A stretch of DNA of 35,795 bases from Nemertoderma westbladi (Eukaryota > Xenacoelomorpha > Nemertodermatida > Nemertodermatidae), in assembly GCA_032718475.1 (NCBI GenBank), contig JAUCBJ010002807.1, positions 1-35,795 on the forward strand, given 5' to 3'. Positions 1-8,853 of this stretch are shown here, one piece after another. A program made the translations under genes and the position numbers. The notes under the pieces were generated by a model. It had not been told where the DNA came from. It saw only the letters and a list, made by a program, of their open reading frames with translations, and did not search any database. Each line of letters starts with the position of its first letter. The first letter of the stretch is position 1.

Positions 1-199
1 AATAAGTGCAACGGTTATATTATTATTAACACATATTAAATCAGCTCTACTCTACTGAGTGGCCTGTCCAATAGATGCGCTCTAATCACTTCCAATGTGT
101 TTTCCCACCCATCATTGGCTCAACCTGATTAATTGTCACATCGCCACTCCCTGTTGCCACTTTTTTATAAGTATATAAAAGTATATAAAAGTATATAAA
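1..199. other. AT-rich flank with TATAAAAG tandem repeat
   Basis: No gene is recognised. From about 165 to 210 the motif AGTATATAAA is repeated about four times in tandem. This stretch sits where the outer part of the left foldback arm would be expected by comparison with the second copy near 27.34-27.44 kb, so the outer left arm of this copy seems to have been lost or replaced. Confidence 0.5.
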
Positions 200-385
200 A
201 GTATATAAAGTATCTTTTGCGAAATCGCACCCTCCGTATCTCCACATTAGTTGTAATTTTTTCATATCATTAAAAAGGTTGCGTTGCAAGGATTCCAAAT
301 ATGTAACAATATCTGAATTTCGTTGAGAAACAGCTGAGATAAAGTCGTTCAAAGATAGCAAGAAGTATTGTTCGGTGAAGGCCAT
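86..385 (-). CDS. Foldback left-arm peptide ORF
   Basis: The family is not recognised. The first ~60 residues (MAF-EQYF start, then ISAVSQRNSDIVTY and ESLQ motifs) match the peptide encoded by the opposite arm and by both arms of copy 2. Beyond GGCDFAKDT the reading runs into TATAAAAG repeats and unrelated flank, so the C-terminal 40 residues are probably not original. The start is supported because the same ATG-GCC-TTC context after AATATAATAA recurs at 543 and 29322. It lies head-to-head with the right-arm ORF about 160 bp away, with a TTCTAGAA palindrome (413-420) just upstream. It may be a short exon captured by the element or a residual element gene. No catalytic motif is visible. Confidence 0.4.
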   Translation of the reverse strand: MAFTEQYFLLSLNDFISAVSQRNSDIVTYLESLQRNLFNDMKKLQLMWRYGGCDFAKDTLYTFIYFYILLYTYKKVATGSGDVTINQVEPMMGGKTHWK

Positions 386-868
386 TTATTATATTTAATA
401 AATACACAAAATTTCTAGAATGTTTTATTTATTTTATAAGTTGGTTGGCAACAGCGGTATTCATATCCTATATATCTATTACGTAGCTATTCATACTTAA
501 ACAAAATGTTCCAGAACATCGTGTATTTATTGAATATAATAAATGGCTTTCAACGAACAATACTTCTTGCAATCTTTGAAGGCCTATATCTCCGCTGTTT
601 CTCAACGAATTTCAGATATTGTTACATATTTCGAATCCTTGCAAGGCAAGCTTTTTAATAATATGATATATGATATATATGATATATGAATTACGACTAA
701 TGTGCAGAATGTCCACGATACGGAGGGTGCGATTGCGTAAAATACACTTTTTTAAAACGCATATGAAAAATATTTAAAGGTAAAATCGAAACTGCCGGCA
801 TCATGGGGTCATCGACGGTGAGTGGAACTAGTTGTGTTTCAAATTTCAAGAAATATGATAAAGATTTG
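200..868. mobile_element. Foldback element copy 1 (inverted arms with short spacer)
   Basis: The sequence at about 205-400 is repeated in inverted orientation at about 535-735, with a spacer of about 140 bp. The same arms occur again as an inverted pair at 27.34-27.67 and 29.28-29.61 kb, so this is a repeat family and not a chance palindrome. The right arm runs on through a segment (820-866) that matches both outer ends of copy 2, which places the element end near GATAAAGATTT. The left outer segment is missing here. The spacer contains a single TTAA at 497-500, which is the unoccupied version of the site where copy 2 carries a 1.5-kb insertion. The class is unknown; a nonautonomous foldback DNA transposon is the simplest reading. 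Confidence 0.7.
543..740 (+). pseudogene. Foldback right-arm peptide remnant
   Basis: An ATG at 543 opens a frame with the same MAF-EQYF, ISAVSQR and DIVTY motifs as the other three arms. After about 40 codons a TGATATA tandem expansion (661-688) puts a stop into the frame, after which ITTNVQNVH and TEGAIA can still be read. It is therefore a broken version of the arm peptide. The upstream TTCCAGAA palindrome (509-516) occupies the position that TTCTAGAA holds for the left arm. Function unknown. Confidence 0.45.
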
Positions 869-877
869 TAGATGTGT

Positions 878-1562
878 GTTCACAACTGGTGAAAAGAGAT
901 AAGCAATAGGCGATAAGGGTCTTATCGCTGGCGATAAGGACTTGGAAAAATTTCCAAGTTTTGCCATAGGTGATAAGGATTAGCCAATAGAATGTGAAAG
1001 CCATGTAATTATAGAACGTGTCAAAATTAAACCTATGCTTGTGGTGTACTGACACACTCTCTGCCATTTGTCAGACAGTTTTCAAAATTCTCAGAGTTGT
1101 CAATGATATCATTCTCGGAAGGTGGAGATACAGTACATATGTAGACTGGTGAAAATATCTTCCACAAGGCAATTCATATTGATTGTTGATTTTCCAATAC
1201 AGTAACTTAGGGTAATTTTCTGTTGGGCGGCTCCTCTTACTAAGTAACGAAGTGTATCATAGAGAGGTTTGGGATGTGTAATAAAAACTGTTATCAATAA
1301 AAACTATTTTGAATTGACTAGAAAGATATAGAATAAATAACATCCAATAAGATTTCTGAATACTAAAATAAAATAATAATAGAATTGTTATAATAATACA
1401 GTAAAATAAAGTAAATAATAAATAATCATTTTGCATAGGTGGACTTTGCAATATTGTGAACAATAAAGCAATAATAGAATAGCAGCAAGCACTTATCACC
1501 AAATTTCTTATAGCTTATCTCTTATCGCTTACCTCTTATCGCTTATGTCTCAATTGTGAACC
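878..1562. mobile_element. Short inverted-repeat element with GATAAG-rich ends
   Basis: The left end reads GTTCACAACTGGTG and the right end, on the opposite strand, GGTTCACAATTGAG. Both are followed by clusters of GATAAG or CGATAAG motifs: about five on the left (896-985) and about five on the right (1509-1545, as CTTATC). Between the ends there is no transposase; 1090-1500 is AT-rich. A CTTGGAAA/TTTCCAAG hairpin lies at 942-959. Terminal repeats with dense subterminal hexamers are typical of nonautonomous hAT-like elements, but I could not find a clean target-site duplication, so the class is tentative. Confidence 0.45.
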
Positions 1563-1629
1563 TAACCAATAACCTTACCTAAACAATACTTATCATGTAC
1601 CTGTAATATCACCTGTAATCTATCATAAA

Positions 1630-2400
1630 ATGGCTGCGAGGCAAAATGTGGTATCAAATGATGGTGTAGGATTGAATAATCAGTTTTCAAGAATGAAAAA
1701 GATGTATTGGGGCTTAGATATGAATAATTGTATATCTAAATTACAAGAGATCGAATATAAATTAATACTGTTCAACAAAAATTATACAACCTTGCTAACG
1801 TGTATTGTAGAACATATCAATTCACTGTGGATCGCCGACATGACTAGGGAGGCAAAACTGAATAAATTACATAAAACAATGGAGATGATGTTAAAAAATC
1901 AAATTGATACATTACAGGAACATATTAATTGTTACCTTTTTTACACTTTACTACCCAGTGAGCAGATAAACCACATACAAACATTATATGACCTAGACAG
2001 TAAACTCGACAAATACATCGAAATATGGACAAGTGAAATTTTAGAGGAAGGGGCTGGTCTATACAGTTTTGATGGAAAATATTTTATTTTACCTGTAAAC
2101 AGTCAATCATCCGTCGTCCAACATGAGCTAGACACGAGCATTATGCAAGTAGAAGGACCAGCAGGCAGACACCCCTATACCACTACACCAGCCACAAACA
2201 TTCCATATATGTTCCAGGAAGAACATCAAACCCCCCAGTGCAACTCCATTCCAAACGAAAATATGACCATTATGCAAGCAAACACCAGAAATGCACCAAA
2301 CCCATTATATGCAACCGGGATCGCTTCAAACCCATTATATACAACCAGGGGCGATACAAAGTCAAACATTCCACCAGCCACCATTATTTCAAGGCACTAA
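1630..2400 (+). CDS. N-terminal part of repeat/cold-shock-like-domain protein
   Basis: This ORF of 256 codons has a good animal start context (A at -3, G at +4). The protein is not recognised. Residues ~30-150 are rich in Leu, Lys and Glu and look helical or coiled (for example LNKLHKTMEMMLKNQ). Residues ~165-256 become Pro/Gln/Asn/Thr-rich and lead into a low-complexity repeat. The ORF ends at 2400, but the repeat region continues without a break in the next frame (2291-4123), and the two overlap between the frame-2 stop at 2264-2266 and 2400. I therefore read this as the amino-terminal third of one larger protein, joined by a +1 frame change. A real programmed shift, an indel or an assembly error cannot be told apart here. 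No signal peptide or membrane segment is evident. Confidence 0.6.
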   Translation: MAARQNVVSNDGVGLNNQFSRMKKMYWGLDMNNCISKLQEIEYKLILFNKNYTTLLTCIVEHINSLWIADMTREAKLNKLHKTMEMMLKNQIDTLQEHINCYLFYTLLPSEQINHIQTLYDLDSKLDKYIEIWTSEILEEGAGLYSFDGKYFILPVNSQSSVVQHELDTSIMQVEGPAGRHPYTTTPATNIPYMFQEEHQTPQCNSIPNENMTIMQANTRNAPNPLYATGIASNPLYTTRGDTKSNIPPATIISRH

Positions 2401-4123
2401 ACAAACTGGACCATCTCAAAGGGACCATATGCAATTGGAATTTCTTCAAACTCAAAATATGCAACCGGGGGCGGTACAAAGTCCAACATTCCACCAGCTA
2501 CCATTAATCCCTGGCACTAAACAAACTGGACCATCTCAAAGGGACCATATGCAACTGGAATTTCATCAAACTCAAAATATGCAACCGGGGGCGGTACAAA
2601 GTCCAACATTCAAACAGCTACCATTAATCCCTGGCATTAAACAAACTGGACCATCTCAAAGGGACCATATGCAACTGGAATTTCATCAAACTCAAAATAT
2701 GCAACCGGGGGCGGTACAAAGTCCAACATTCAAACAGCTACCATTAATCCCTGGCACTAAACAAACTGGACCATCTCAAAGGGACCATATGCCACTGGAA
2801 TTTCTTCAAACTCAACATAAGCAACCGGTAGTGGAACAAAGTGCAACATTCCACCAGCTACCATTATTCCACAGTACTATGCAACCTGGACATGATATTC
2901 AGCAATTGTCTGAAAAGTTTTCCAACAGTTTGTTATTAACTCCTCGGGAAGATCTTGGAAATGCAAGACTAAATCATACACAGGTTGACCGTAACGTACA
3001 GCAATTAGCAACTACATTGGAAGAGGGGTGCATTTTGAAAGAGAACGAAACATACTCTGGACGGTGTGTAGATGTTAGACAAAATTTGGGGTTTATAAAA
3101 CCTACAAATCTGAGTAAAACAATTGTACGTTATCAAACATCAAATCTCCATAGCAATGGATACCGGCTGAGTTTGAAGTTGGGGGATGATGTTATTTTTC
3201 AGATTCTAAATCTATTTTCTAAATTGGATAGAAATATACCATATATAGCTGCTACATGGGTTAGTGTTCAAGGGAAGGATGCATGTTGCTCAGGTCGAAT
3301 CTATGATAAACCTATCCTAGAGGAGGACACAACTTATGAAGGTTTTTGTATATTCTATTCTGAAATAAATAGATATGGGTATATAACTCCAATAGATGAA
3401 AACAAAAAAGAACTTTGTGACTGCCACACTATATACTTTCTACAAAGTAAAATCCACATTAATAAGTATCGTTGGATGAGGAATATAGAAGGCACCCATT
3501 TTCTATTCCAGTATAAATTTAATAGAAATGGAAAAAGATGTGCCACCTGTGTTACATTACCTATTGATACCTCATGTGAGGTAGCTCGAAATATTCATAT
3601 GTTTAAAAAAAATGCTGCAGAAAAAGAAAATGAAGCACAATGGACTGTGAATGATGACATCTTAAAGGAAGGTAAAACATACACCGGGCGAGTGCAATTA
3701 GTAGGCAGTGATATTTACTGGTTTACTATACCGGAAATAAATGGGGTGGAACTTTGTGAATGTTTTGCTATGTTTACTGGACGTGGAAACATACATATTA
3801 ATGGGCATCGGATGACACTGGAGAACAATAAACCTGTTAAATTTTTGTTCAATAATAAATATCGAAGCAAAGCCTCAATAGTTACAGTGTCAGGGGACTT
3901 TAATTGTAGGGCTGCGCAGTTTGTCAATAAAGGTAGAGGTAAAGTTGCTAATACCTTATTGGATGTTACAAAAACATATAATGGTATATTTCATCATCAT
4001 TATACTGAATGCTATCTAGAATATTATGGAGTTATAATTCCGATAATTGATGAGAAAGAATTGTGTAATTGTTACAACATATATATGTTCATTGCAAAAA
4101 TACCAAACTTTATAATGAGCTAG
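2291..4123 (+). CDS. Tandem-repeat and cold-shock-like-domain protein, main ORF
   Basis: The ORF spans 610 codons. Residues ~1-200 are 40-residue tandem repeats (motifs KQTGPSQRDHMQLEF and MQPGAVQSPTF). From residue ~243 there are four related domains beginning TYSGRC, TYEGFC, TYTGRV and TYNGIF, at about 245-330, 342-445, 457-545 and 556-610. Domain 1 (GRCVDVRQNLGFIKP then LKLGDDVIFQI) resembles the beta-barrel layout of a cold-shock domain, G-V-x(n)-GFI-P followed by a G-D-V-F strand. Domains 2-4 are more diverged and share an ELC-C motif. Such domains bind single-stranded nucleic acid in known proteins; that role here is inference. Domain 4 is cut off by a frame change near 4090-4100. The ATG at 2291 is only the first Met in this frame; translation more likely begins at 1630. 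Confidence 0.6.
   Translation: MHQTHYMQPGSLQTHYIQPGAIQSQTFHQPPLFQGTKQTGPSQRDHMQLEFLQTQNMQPGAVQSPTFHQLPLIPGTKQTGPSQRDHMQLEFHQTQNMQPGAVQSPTFKQLPLIPGIKQTGPSQRDHMQLEFHQTQNMQPGAVQSPTFKQLPLIPGTKQTGPSQRDHMPLEFLQTQHKQPVVEQSATFHQLPLFHSTMQPGHDIQQLSEKFSNSLLLTPREDLGNARLNHTQVDRNVQQLATTLEEGCILKENETYSGRCVDVRQNLGFIKPTNLSKTIVRYQTSNLHSNGYRLSLKLGDDVIFQILNLFSKLDRNIPYIAATWVSVQGKDACCSGRIYDKPILEEDTTYEGFCIFYSEINRYGYITPIDENKKELCDCHTIYFLQSKIHINKYRWMRNIEGTHFLFQYKFNRNGKRCATCVTLPIDTSCEVARNIHMFKKNAAEKENEAQWTVNDDILKEGKTYTGRVQLVGSDIYWFTIPEINGVELCECFAMFTGRGNIHINGHRMTLENNKPVKFLFNNKYRSKASIVTVSGDFNCRAAQFVNKGRGKVANTLLDVTKTYNGIFHHHYTECYLEYYGVIIPIIDEKELCNCYNIYMFIAKIPNFIMS
2401..2880 (+). repeat. 120-bp coding tandem repeat, four units
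   Basis: The string ACAAACTGGACCATCTC starts at 2401, 2521, 2641 and 2761, so the period is exactly 120 bp (40 codons). Units 2 and 3 are almost identical to each other; unit 4 and the degenerate lead-in (2291-2400) are more diverged. The period is a multiple of three and the units are free of stops in the frame of the 610-codon ORF, which supports a translated repeat array kept similar by recent duplication or gene conversion. Confidence 0.9.
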
Positions 4124-4218
4124 TAGAGGTGGACAATGAAAGGCATCCCGTTAACTTTCAGTTTCAATATGAAGAAGCGGGAAATGAAGGGGTTGCAACA
4201 TGGATGAAATTTATTTGA
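4096..4218 (+). pseudogene. Out-of-frame end of fourth cold-shock-like domain
   Basis: After the stop that closes the 610-codon ORF, another frame (the same phase as the 1630 ORF) reads through NELVEVDNERHPVNFQF to a TGA at 4216-4218. The F-Q-F-Q-Y-x(n)-V-A-T-W pattern matches the last strands of domains 1-3 (FLFQYK...CATC, VKFLFNN...ASIV). A single frame change near 4090-4100, in an A-rich run, therefore separates the end of domain 4 from the rest. Two opposite frame changes in a locus with no in-frame stops suggest recent decay or base-call errors rather than old pseudogenisation. Confidence 0.6.
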
Positions 4219-4300
4219 TTAGATAATTGGATAGATATAGGCCCAGTTGTAATTTCATTGTCATAAATATTTAATATGTGTCATGTGATTCTTTATGGGA

Positions 4301-4306
4301 AATAAA
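4301..4306 (+). promoter_or_regulatory. Candidate polyadenylation signal
   Basis: AATAAA lies 83 bp after the TGA at 4216-4218, on the coding strand of the cold-shock-like-domain gene, in a short AT-rich 3' stretch. The position fits an animal cleavage/polyadenylation signal. The motif is common in AT-rich DNA, so only its position supports it. Confidence 0.4.
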
Positions 4307-5074
4307 ATGTTCAACAGTGTTTGTCCCACAACTTTTCACCTAAATTAAGAATATGTTCCGATTTTGAACCAGACTGTAGTGCTTTGGCAACTGGCCTAAT
4401 AACAATCGTAGTTGCTAAGCTAAAGTAGCCGTTGTTATGATAAAAATTATCATTGTTTGTTATGCAAAATATGCCATTGCTACGGATATCTTGTTACTCT
4501 TTTTTTATAAAATTGGCAATTGTATGAAAAAAAAACGCAAATGCTAAATAAAGTTAATACTGTAAAAAACCCAATGTTCTTATGAAAAACCCCGGTTGCT
4601 TATAATAAACTTCCGTTACTAAGAGCATTGAAGTCAATTCAAATATATTTTTGTAATGTTTAAAATACTGAAGGGGACATATACAGAAAAGTGGTCGAAC
4701 CAGTCATTTTTTTTGTAAAAAATAAAGTTTCTCAAAACCCAACCTATGATATATATTCTGAAAGCTCAGAGTCTGTAGAATTCAGTGAGAGTATTGCCAA
4801 CCTTAAATATGATCTGTAAAAAAATATACTGCTTGTCCCTTCCTGTCCACTTCCTGTAACCATTATTTTAATACATATTTTAGGATAATTGGTTCTAGGC
4901 ATGGGACATTTGTCTTCCTGTAACCTTCTATGTAAATGTAATGAGAGTCTGGTTACATGTGGGGGGAGGTTTTATGATACGACTGACACTACCAAACACA
5001 CATTAAATGCAGCGTATGAACTTTATGCATCAATTGAAAGCATTTTCAAGGACGATTTCAGAACTTCATTATTT
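4307..5074. other. AT-rich gene-free stretch
   Basis: No gene or known element is recognised. GTTGCTA, TTGCTACGG and TTGGCAACTGG fragments at 4386-4480 recall the X-box-like palindromes found later in the window. Poly-A and poly-T runs occur near 4500-4570 and 4708-4725. The short ORF at 4889-5089 has no recognisable content. Confidence 0.5.
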
Positions 5075-5195
5075 TACTACTACTACTAGGTCGAGCGAAC
5101 TCGGACAATGGAAATGAGATCCTTCCAGGCTTCCCGATTCTCCATAGTTATCGCAATTTCGTTTCTCCCAAGTTTCTCCCAATATAGGTGACTAA
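5075..5195 (-). mobile_element. 5'-truncated RTE-like LINE 3' fragment
   Basis: On the minus strand this reads NEIAITMENREAWKDLI followed by a stop and then a (TAG)n tail at 5077-5090. RTE-type LINEs typically end with a C-terminal DR-x-W/R-E-A-W motif and a short simple-sequence tail. The RTE copies at 24.4 and 30.3-33.9 kb have the same tail type, but their C-terminal sequence differs, so this is a separate family. Only about 120 bp is left. Confidence 0.55.
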
Positions 5196-5424
5196 GATGC
5201 TATTCTACATGACAGGTCAGAAAAAATTTATTCTTCGCTATTTAATATTAGTTAATGCTAGTTAACAATAAAAAAAGCTTGGTTGCACTTAAAACCCTAA
5301 GGCTTTTACAGTTTTGAATCTAATCACATGAAAGTTTTTTTATATGATAGACAAAAGATGGGGCAACATAACTATCAGGCGAAAATAATTCTGCACCGCT
5401 AGGTGGCGCTGCAAAAAAAAGGAT

Positions 5425-5865
5425 TTGTGTTGGAAGATAAAGGACCTTGATCACTCTGGTGAGTTACCACTAGTAGCAATACCAGCCCTTCATGCACTAT
5501 CTCTTCCTAGGCTAGAAGAGCAGGACTCCACTAGAACTAATGCTGCAGAGAGAGTGGCCAACTTATCTCTACTTAATGAGAAGTTGGATACGGTAGGCCA
5601 TTCGATGAAATCGCAAAGGAAGGAAATGGAAGGTAGATTTACTAGGCAAATTCAGCAGTTTGTAGGCATAGGCCTATCTGGAGGAGACGTTCTGTTGCCC
5701 AGGTCTAACCCTAATCTGGGATTTGGAACCCCACCTGTTGCGAGGCGTTCTACAAGAGATGTTGTAGTACAAGGAATTGACCGACGGGAACAGAGATCAA
5801 ACAGCCGTGTTAGTAGGGTTAGGAATTGGGCGGATACTCTGATTCCAACTCCCGATCATGTATAA
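5425..5865 (+). pseudogene. CR1-like ORF1, N-terminal part
   Basis: This gag-like ORF1 segment has 146 codons. It has a short coiled region (AERVANLSLLNEKL, then MKSQRKEMEGRF) and an Arg/Ser-rich tail, ending in NWADTLIPTPDHV. Such regions mediate multimerisation and RNA binding of the LINE ribonucleoprotein in related elements. It stops at 5865 and the next ORF1 piece is in another phase, so ORF1 is broken or has lost sequence between 5865 and 5934. Assignment rests on position before the second ORF1 piece and the endonuclease. Confidence 0.5.
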
Positions 5866-5933
5866 TGATGGGGTAGTGTTAAAAGACCTATAGATCCTCA
5901 CCTAGTGGCGCTGCTACAGTAGGCCCTCAGGTT

Positions 5934-6323
5934 ATGGAAAATTTAGTTGGTCTACGAAGTAATACAGTCAGGGATAACAGAGTAGACAGCGAAGGATTCC
6001 AAGAAATTTGTCACGAAAGACGCCAGGAACATATCATGGGGAAAGGGAATGAATCGAAGATATCTCATGGAAAAGATGGAGGTAAACTTAGAGCATCTCT
6101 GAGCGAAATCTTTGTGTTTCAATTACGTAGTCAAACTTCAACAGATGACGTAGTGGAGAATCTAAAGGCAAATAATATAGATGTCCCTTTATCTCGGATT
6201 GAGAAGAAGTCACATGCTGAATCCAGAACGGCAAGTTTTAAGATTAGTCTACCTTCGCATAAACTCCTCAAGAAGGCCTTGGATGAGAATACCTTGCCAT
6301 TCGGAGTTTGTGTTAGGAAGTAG
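5934..6323 (+). pseudogene. CR1-like ORF1, C-terminal RNA-binding-like domain
   Basis: The segment of 129 codons contains EIFVFQLRSQTSTDDVVENLKANNI, then SHAESRTASFKI, then PFGVCVRK. This matches the pattern of LINE ORF1 domains of the type FVFRL-x(n)-T-x-DD-x(n)-L-x-x-NNI ... SFK ... P-GV-VR, an RRM-like fold binding element RNA. It lies about 120 bp before the endonuclease, as expected for a two-ORF LINE. Confidence 0.6.
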
Positions 6324-6440
6324 GTGAACTTTCGACAGAGAAAGGAGACTGATGGACTACATATCGAAGGAGATCAGTTGAGATTCACTCGTGGAAGTCG
6401 CTAAGGTATTGATGTCAGTTAGTACGGTTAATCTAGACTT

Positions 6441-7292
6441 ATGGTGATTAAGAACATAAACTCACCACAACAGGATAACATTTTTGTGCATAATACGAGT
6501 ACTAGCAGTATTACTATTCTGTCATATAATTGTACTAGTTTCTCGTTAGATAAAGTAGACTTTATTAGGACTCTTTTAATAACAGCAGATATTTTTATGC
6601 CTGCAGGAACATTTTCTGTTGGATGGCTCGAGCTACAAATTTTCGCAACTATTTCCAGGTTACGATAATTATTTTTCACCAGCTAATTTTCACAGTGATA
6701 ATGTTAATCATAGGGGTCGACCAAGCGGTGGCCTATGTATTTTATGGTGCAAATCATTATCTAAATACATTAATATTGTGAAAACAAATTGTTCCACTGA
6801 TATTAAGCGATTACAAGCATTAAAGCTTTGAATGCCAAACTCAATATTATGCTTTTGAATACCTATTTTCCTGTCAATAACAGATCCATTAGTGCAGTTT
6901 CTGACGAATTTCTTTCTCTTATAAACGATATAGGTAATATCGTATCACAATCTGTTAGTTCTAACCTACTGTGGTGTGGAGACGTCAATTGCGATTTTTC
7001 ATGGACATCTGCCCATGTTCATGCGATTTTAGACTACATAATTAGTAACGAACTAAATATACTTTGGGATACCGTACCAGTAACCAGTACATTTCATTGT
7101 ATTTTGGAAGGTATTTCCCATTGTTCAACTGTTGATCATTTTATTATGAGTGATTCCGTGTTGGTAATTTTTTTAGAAGCAGGGGTTATCAATTTGGGTT
7201 CCAATTTGTCAGGTCATTCACCTATTTATGTTAAATTTGAGATGGATAATTTAGATGGAAGTACAGAATGCGTCATTTCCATTAATATTTAA
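6441..7292 (+). pseudogene. CR1-like ORF2 endonuclease domain
   Basis: Three frame segments together give an endonuclease/exonuclease/phosphatase-type domain: ITILSYNCTSF and ADIFM at 6500-6600, GRPSGGLCILW at ~6715-6750, LWCGDVNCDFSW at ~6970-7005, STVDHFIMSD at ~7127-7155, and SGHSPIYVKF at ~7210-7240. These are the N, GD-N, DH and SGHSP landmarks of LINE endonucleases, which nick target DNA to prime reverse transcription. The usual QEHW motif after ADI is not readable and at least two frame changes occur, so it is not functional. Confidence 0.7.
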
Positions 7293-7812
7293 CTTCGGTA
7301 GAGCTACTGAAAAACAGAAAACAAAATTTTGTAATGTATTAAATAACAAATTAAATACATTTCATTTGGATGATTGTACATATCGTTGTAATGATCTATT
7401 TTGTTCGTCTGCAAACCATAGAATGAGCATAAAACAGTTTACTTTACATTTATTAGACTCTCTAGAATTAGCTTCACACGAACTGCCGAAGTCGGGTGGT
7501 AATATGGACTGGTGGGATAACATTTCCAATAATAACAGTGAAATAATTACAGTTTGGAACGAACACGTAAAACTCTATAAAACTGAGGCATTATTTTGGC
7601 ACAGGTTATGGTCTGCTGCGGGTAGACCAGATTCTAGTCATGGGAATTTATTTTATCTAAGACAACGTAGTCGCGCACAATATAAATATGCTGTGAGACG
7701 GTTGAAAAAATCGAGCGACCATATTCGTAGAATTAATTTATTAAATGCAGCGGCGGCGGGTGAATGTAAACTCTTCGATGAGATACGTAAATTAAGGGGA
7801 AATAGTACATAG
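7255..7812 (+). pseudogene. CR1-like ORF2 linker between endonuclease and RT
   Basis: An open segment of 185 codons with a W-rich stretch (MDWWDNIS, FWHRLWSAAGRP) followed by RSRAQYKYAVRRLKKSS. The Arg/Lys-rich R-x-QYKYAVRRLK helix before the RT is common in CR1-group and related LINEs. It ends at a stop at 7810, and the frame resumes as DNIGGETNPEKIADRF, which leads into the RT. Confidence 0.55.
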
Positions 7813-7859
7813 CGATAACATAGGCGGTGAAACTAATCCAGAAAAAATTGCTGATAGAT

Positions 7860-8720
7860 TTTGTAATATATATAAATTATTATATAACCAGGACTACAAC
7901 ACTGATGTCTCATCTTTACATGATGAGTTCAATGAACGTATAAAATTAATAGATCCAGTAACTAATAATTTAATAATTACCCCAGAGTGTGTGCATGGAG
8001 CTCTACTTCACTTAAAGATTAATAAATCTGATGTTTTATATAGTTTTGATTCCGGTGCAATAATTAACGGTGGGACTGTTTTTGAATCTTATTTAGCTAC
8101 TTTATTTAATACATTTTTAACACATGGTGTCATATCGAGATGCTTATTGGCTATCGCATTTGGACCGATTGTTAAGAATAAATTAGGTGACATCTCGTCG
8201 GTAGATAATTATCGTGCTATTGCCATCGCGTCTCTTATTTTAAAGGTATTTGAATGGATTTTATTGTTATTTGAGGAATCTAATATTGATCTCGACCACT
8301 TACAATTTGGGTTTCAAAGTTGGTCGAGCGAGCACAGTAATGTGCACGTGGACTGCTACTGAATTAATAAATTATTATGATAGATAGAGTACTCCAGTGT
8401 TTGGATGTCTTTTGGATTCCACCAAGACATTCGACTTGGTGGAATGGAAGAGACTTTTGTCTGTGCTATATCTAAGATGCATTTTGTTTATATATTGTAA
8501 TCAAACTTGTAGTGTACGTTGGAATTACGTCTCTTCCAATAAATTTTCGGTACGGAATGGGGTCAGACAAGGGTCAGTAACTTCGCCAATTGTATTTTGT
8601 ATAGTAAGTGCTTAACATATTATTAGTAAAACTGAGGTCAGCTAGGGTTGGATGTTTAATAAGGTCTATATATTTTGGTTGTCTCGCTTATGCGGACGAT
8701 GTGTTACTACTTTGTCTGAG
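7860..8720 (+). pseudogene. CR1-like ORF2 reverse transcriptase
   Basis: Segments read in order: ADRFCNIYKLLY, then AFGPIVKNKLGDISSVDNYR (~8155-8215), QFGFQSW (~8305), CLLDSTKTFDLVEWKRLL (~8402-8455), RNGVRQGSVTSPIVF (~8552-8600) and AYADDVLLL (8686-8712). These are RT motifs 1-5; the catalytic YADD at 8689-8700 is intact. The enzyme would copy element RNA at nicked chromosomal DNA. Stops and frame changes between 8360-8400 and after 8615 break the ORF. Confidence 0.75.
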
Positions 8721-8853
8721 TATTGTTGGGTTGGTTGCATTACATGGTTGATATATGTGCCAATTTTTGTAATTAATTTAATCTTAAATTAAGTACCAAT
8801 ACTGATCCGTCTAAGTGCAAACCTAAATGCGTGGCTTTTAACATGAAACAGCA

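Noticed and set aside
86-385. Treating the whole 99-codon ORF as one conserved protein
   Set aside because: Only the first ~60 residues are shared with the other arms; the remainder translates TATAAAAG repeats and flank.
4889-5089. 66-codon plus-strand ORF
   Set aside because: Its end overlaps the (CTA)n tail of an antisense RTE fragment and it shows no motif or repeat family.
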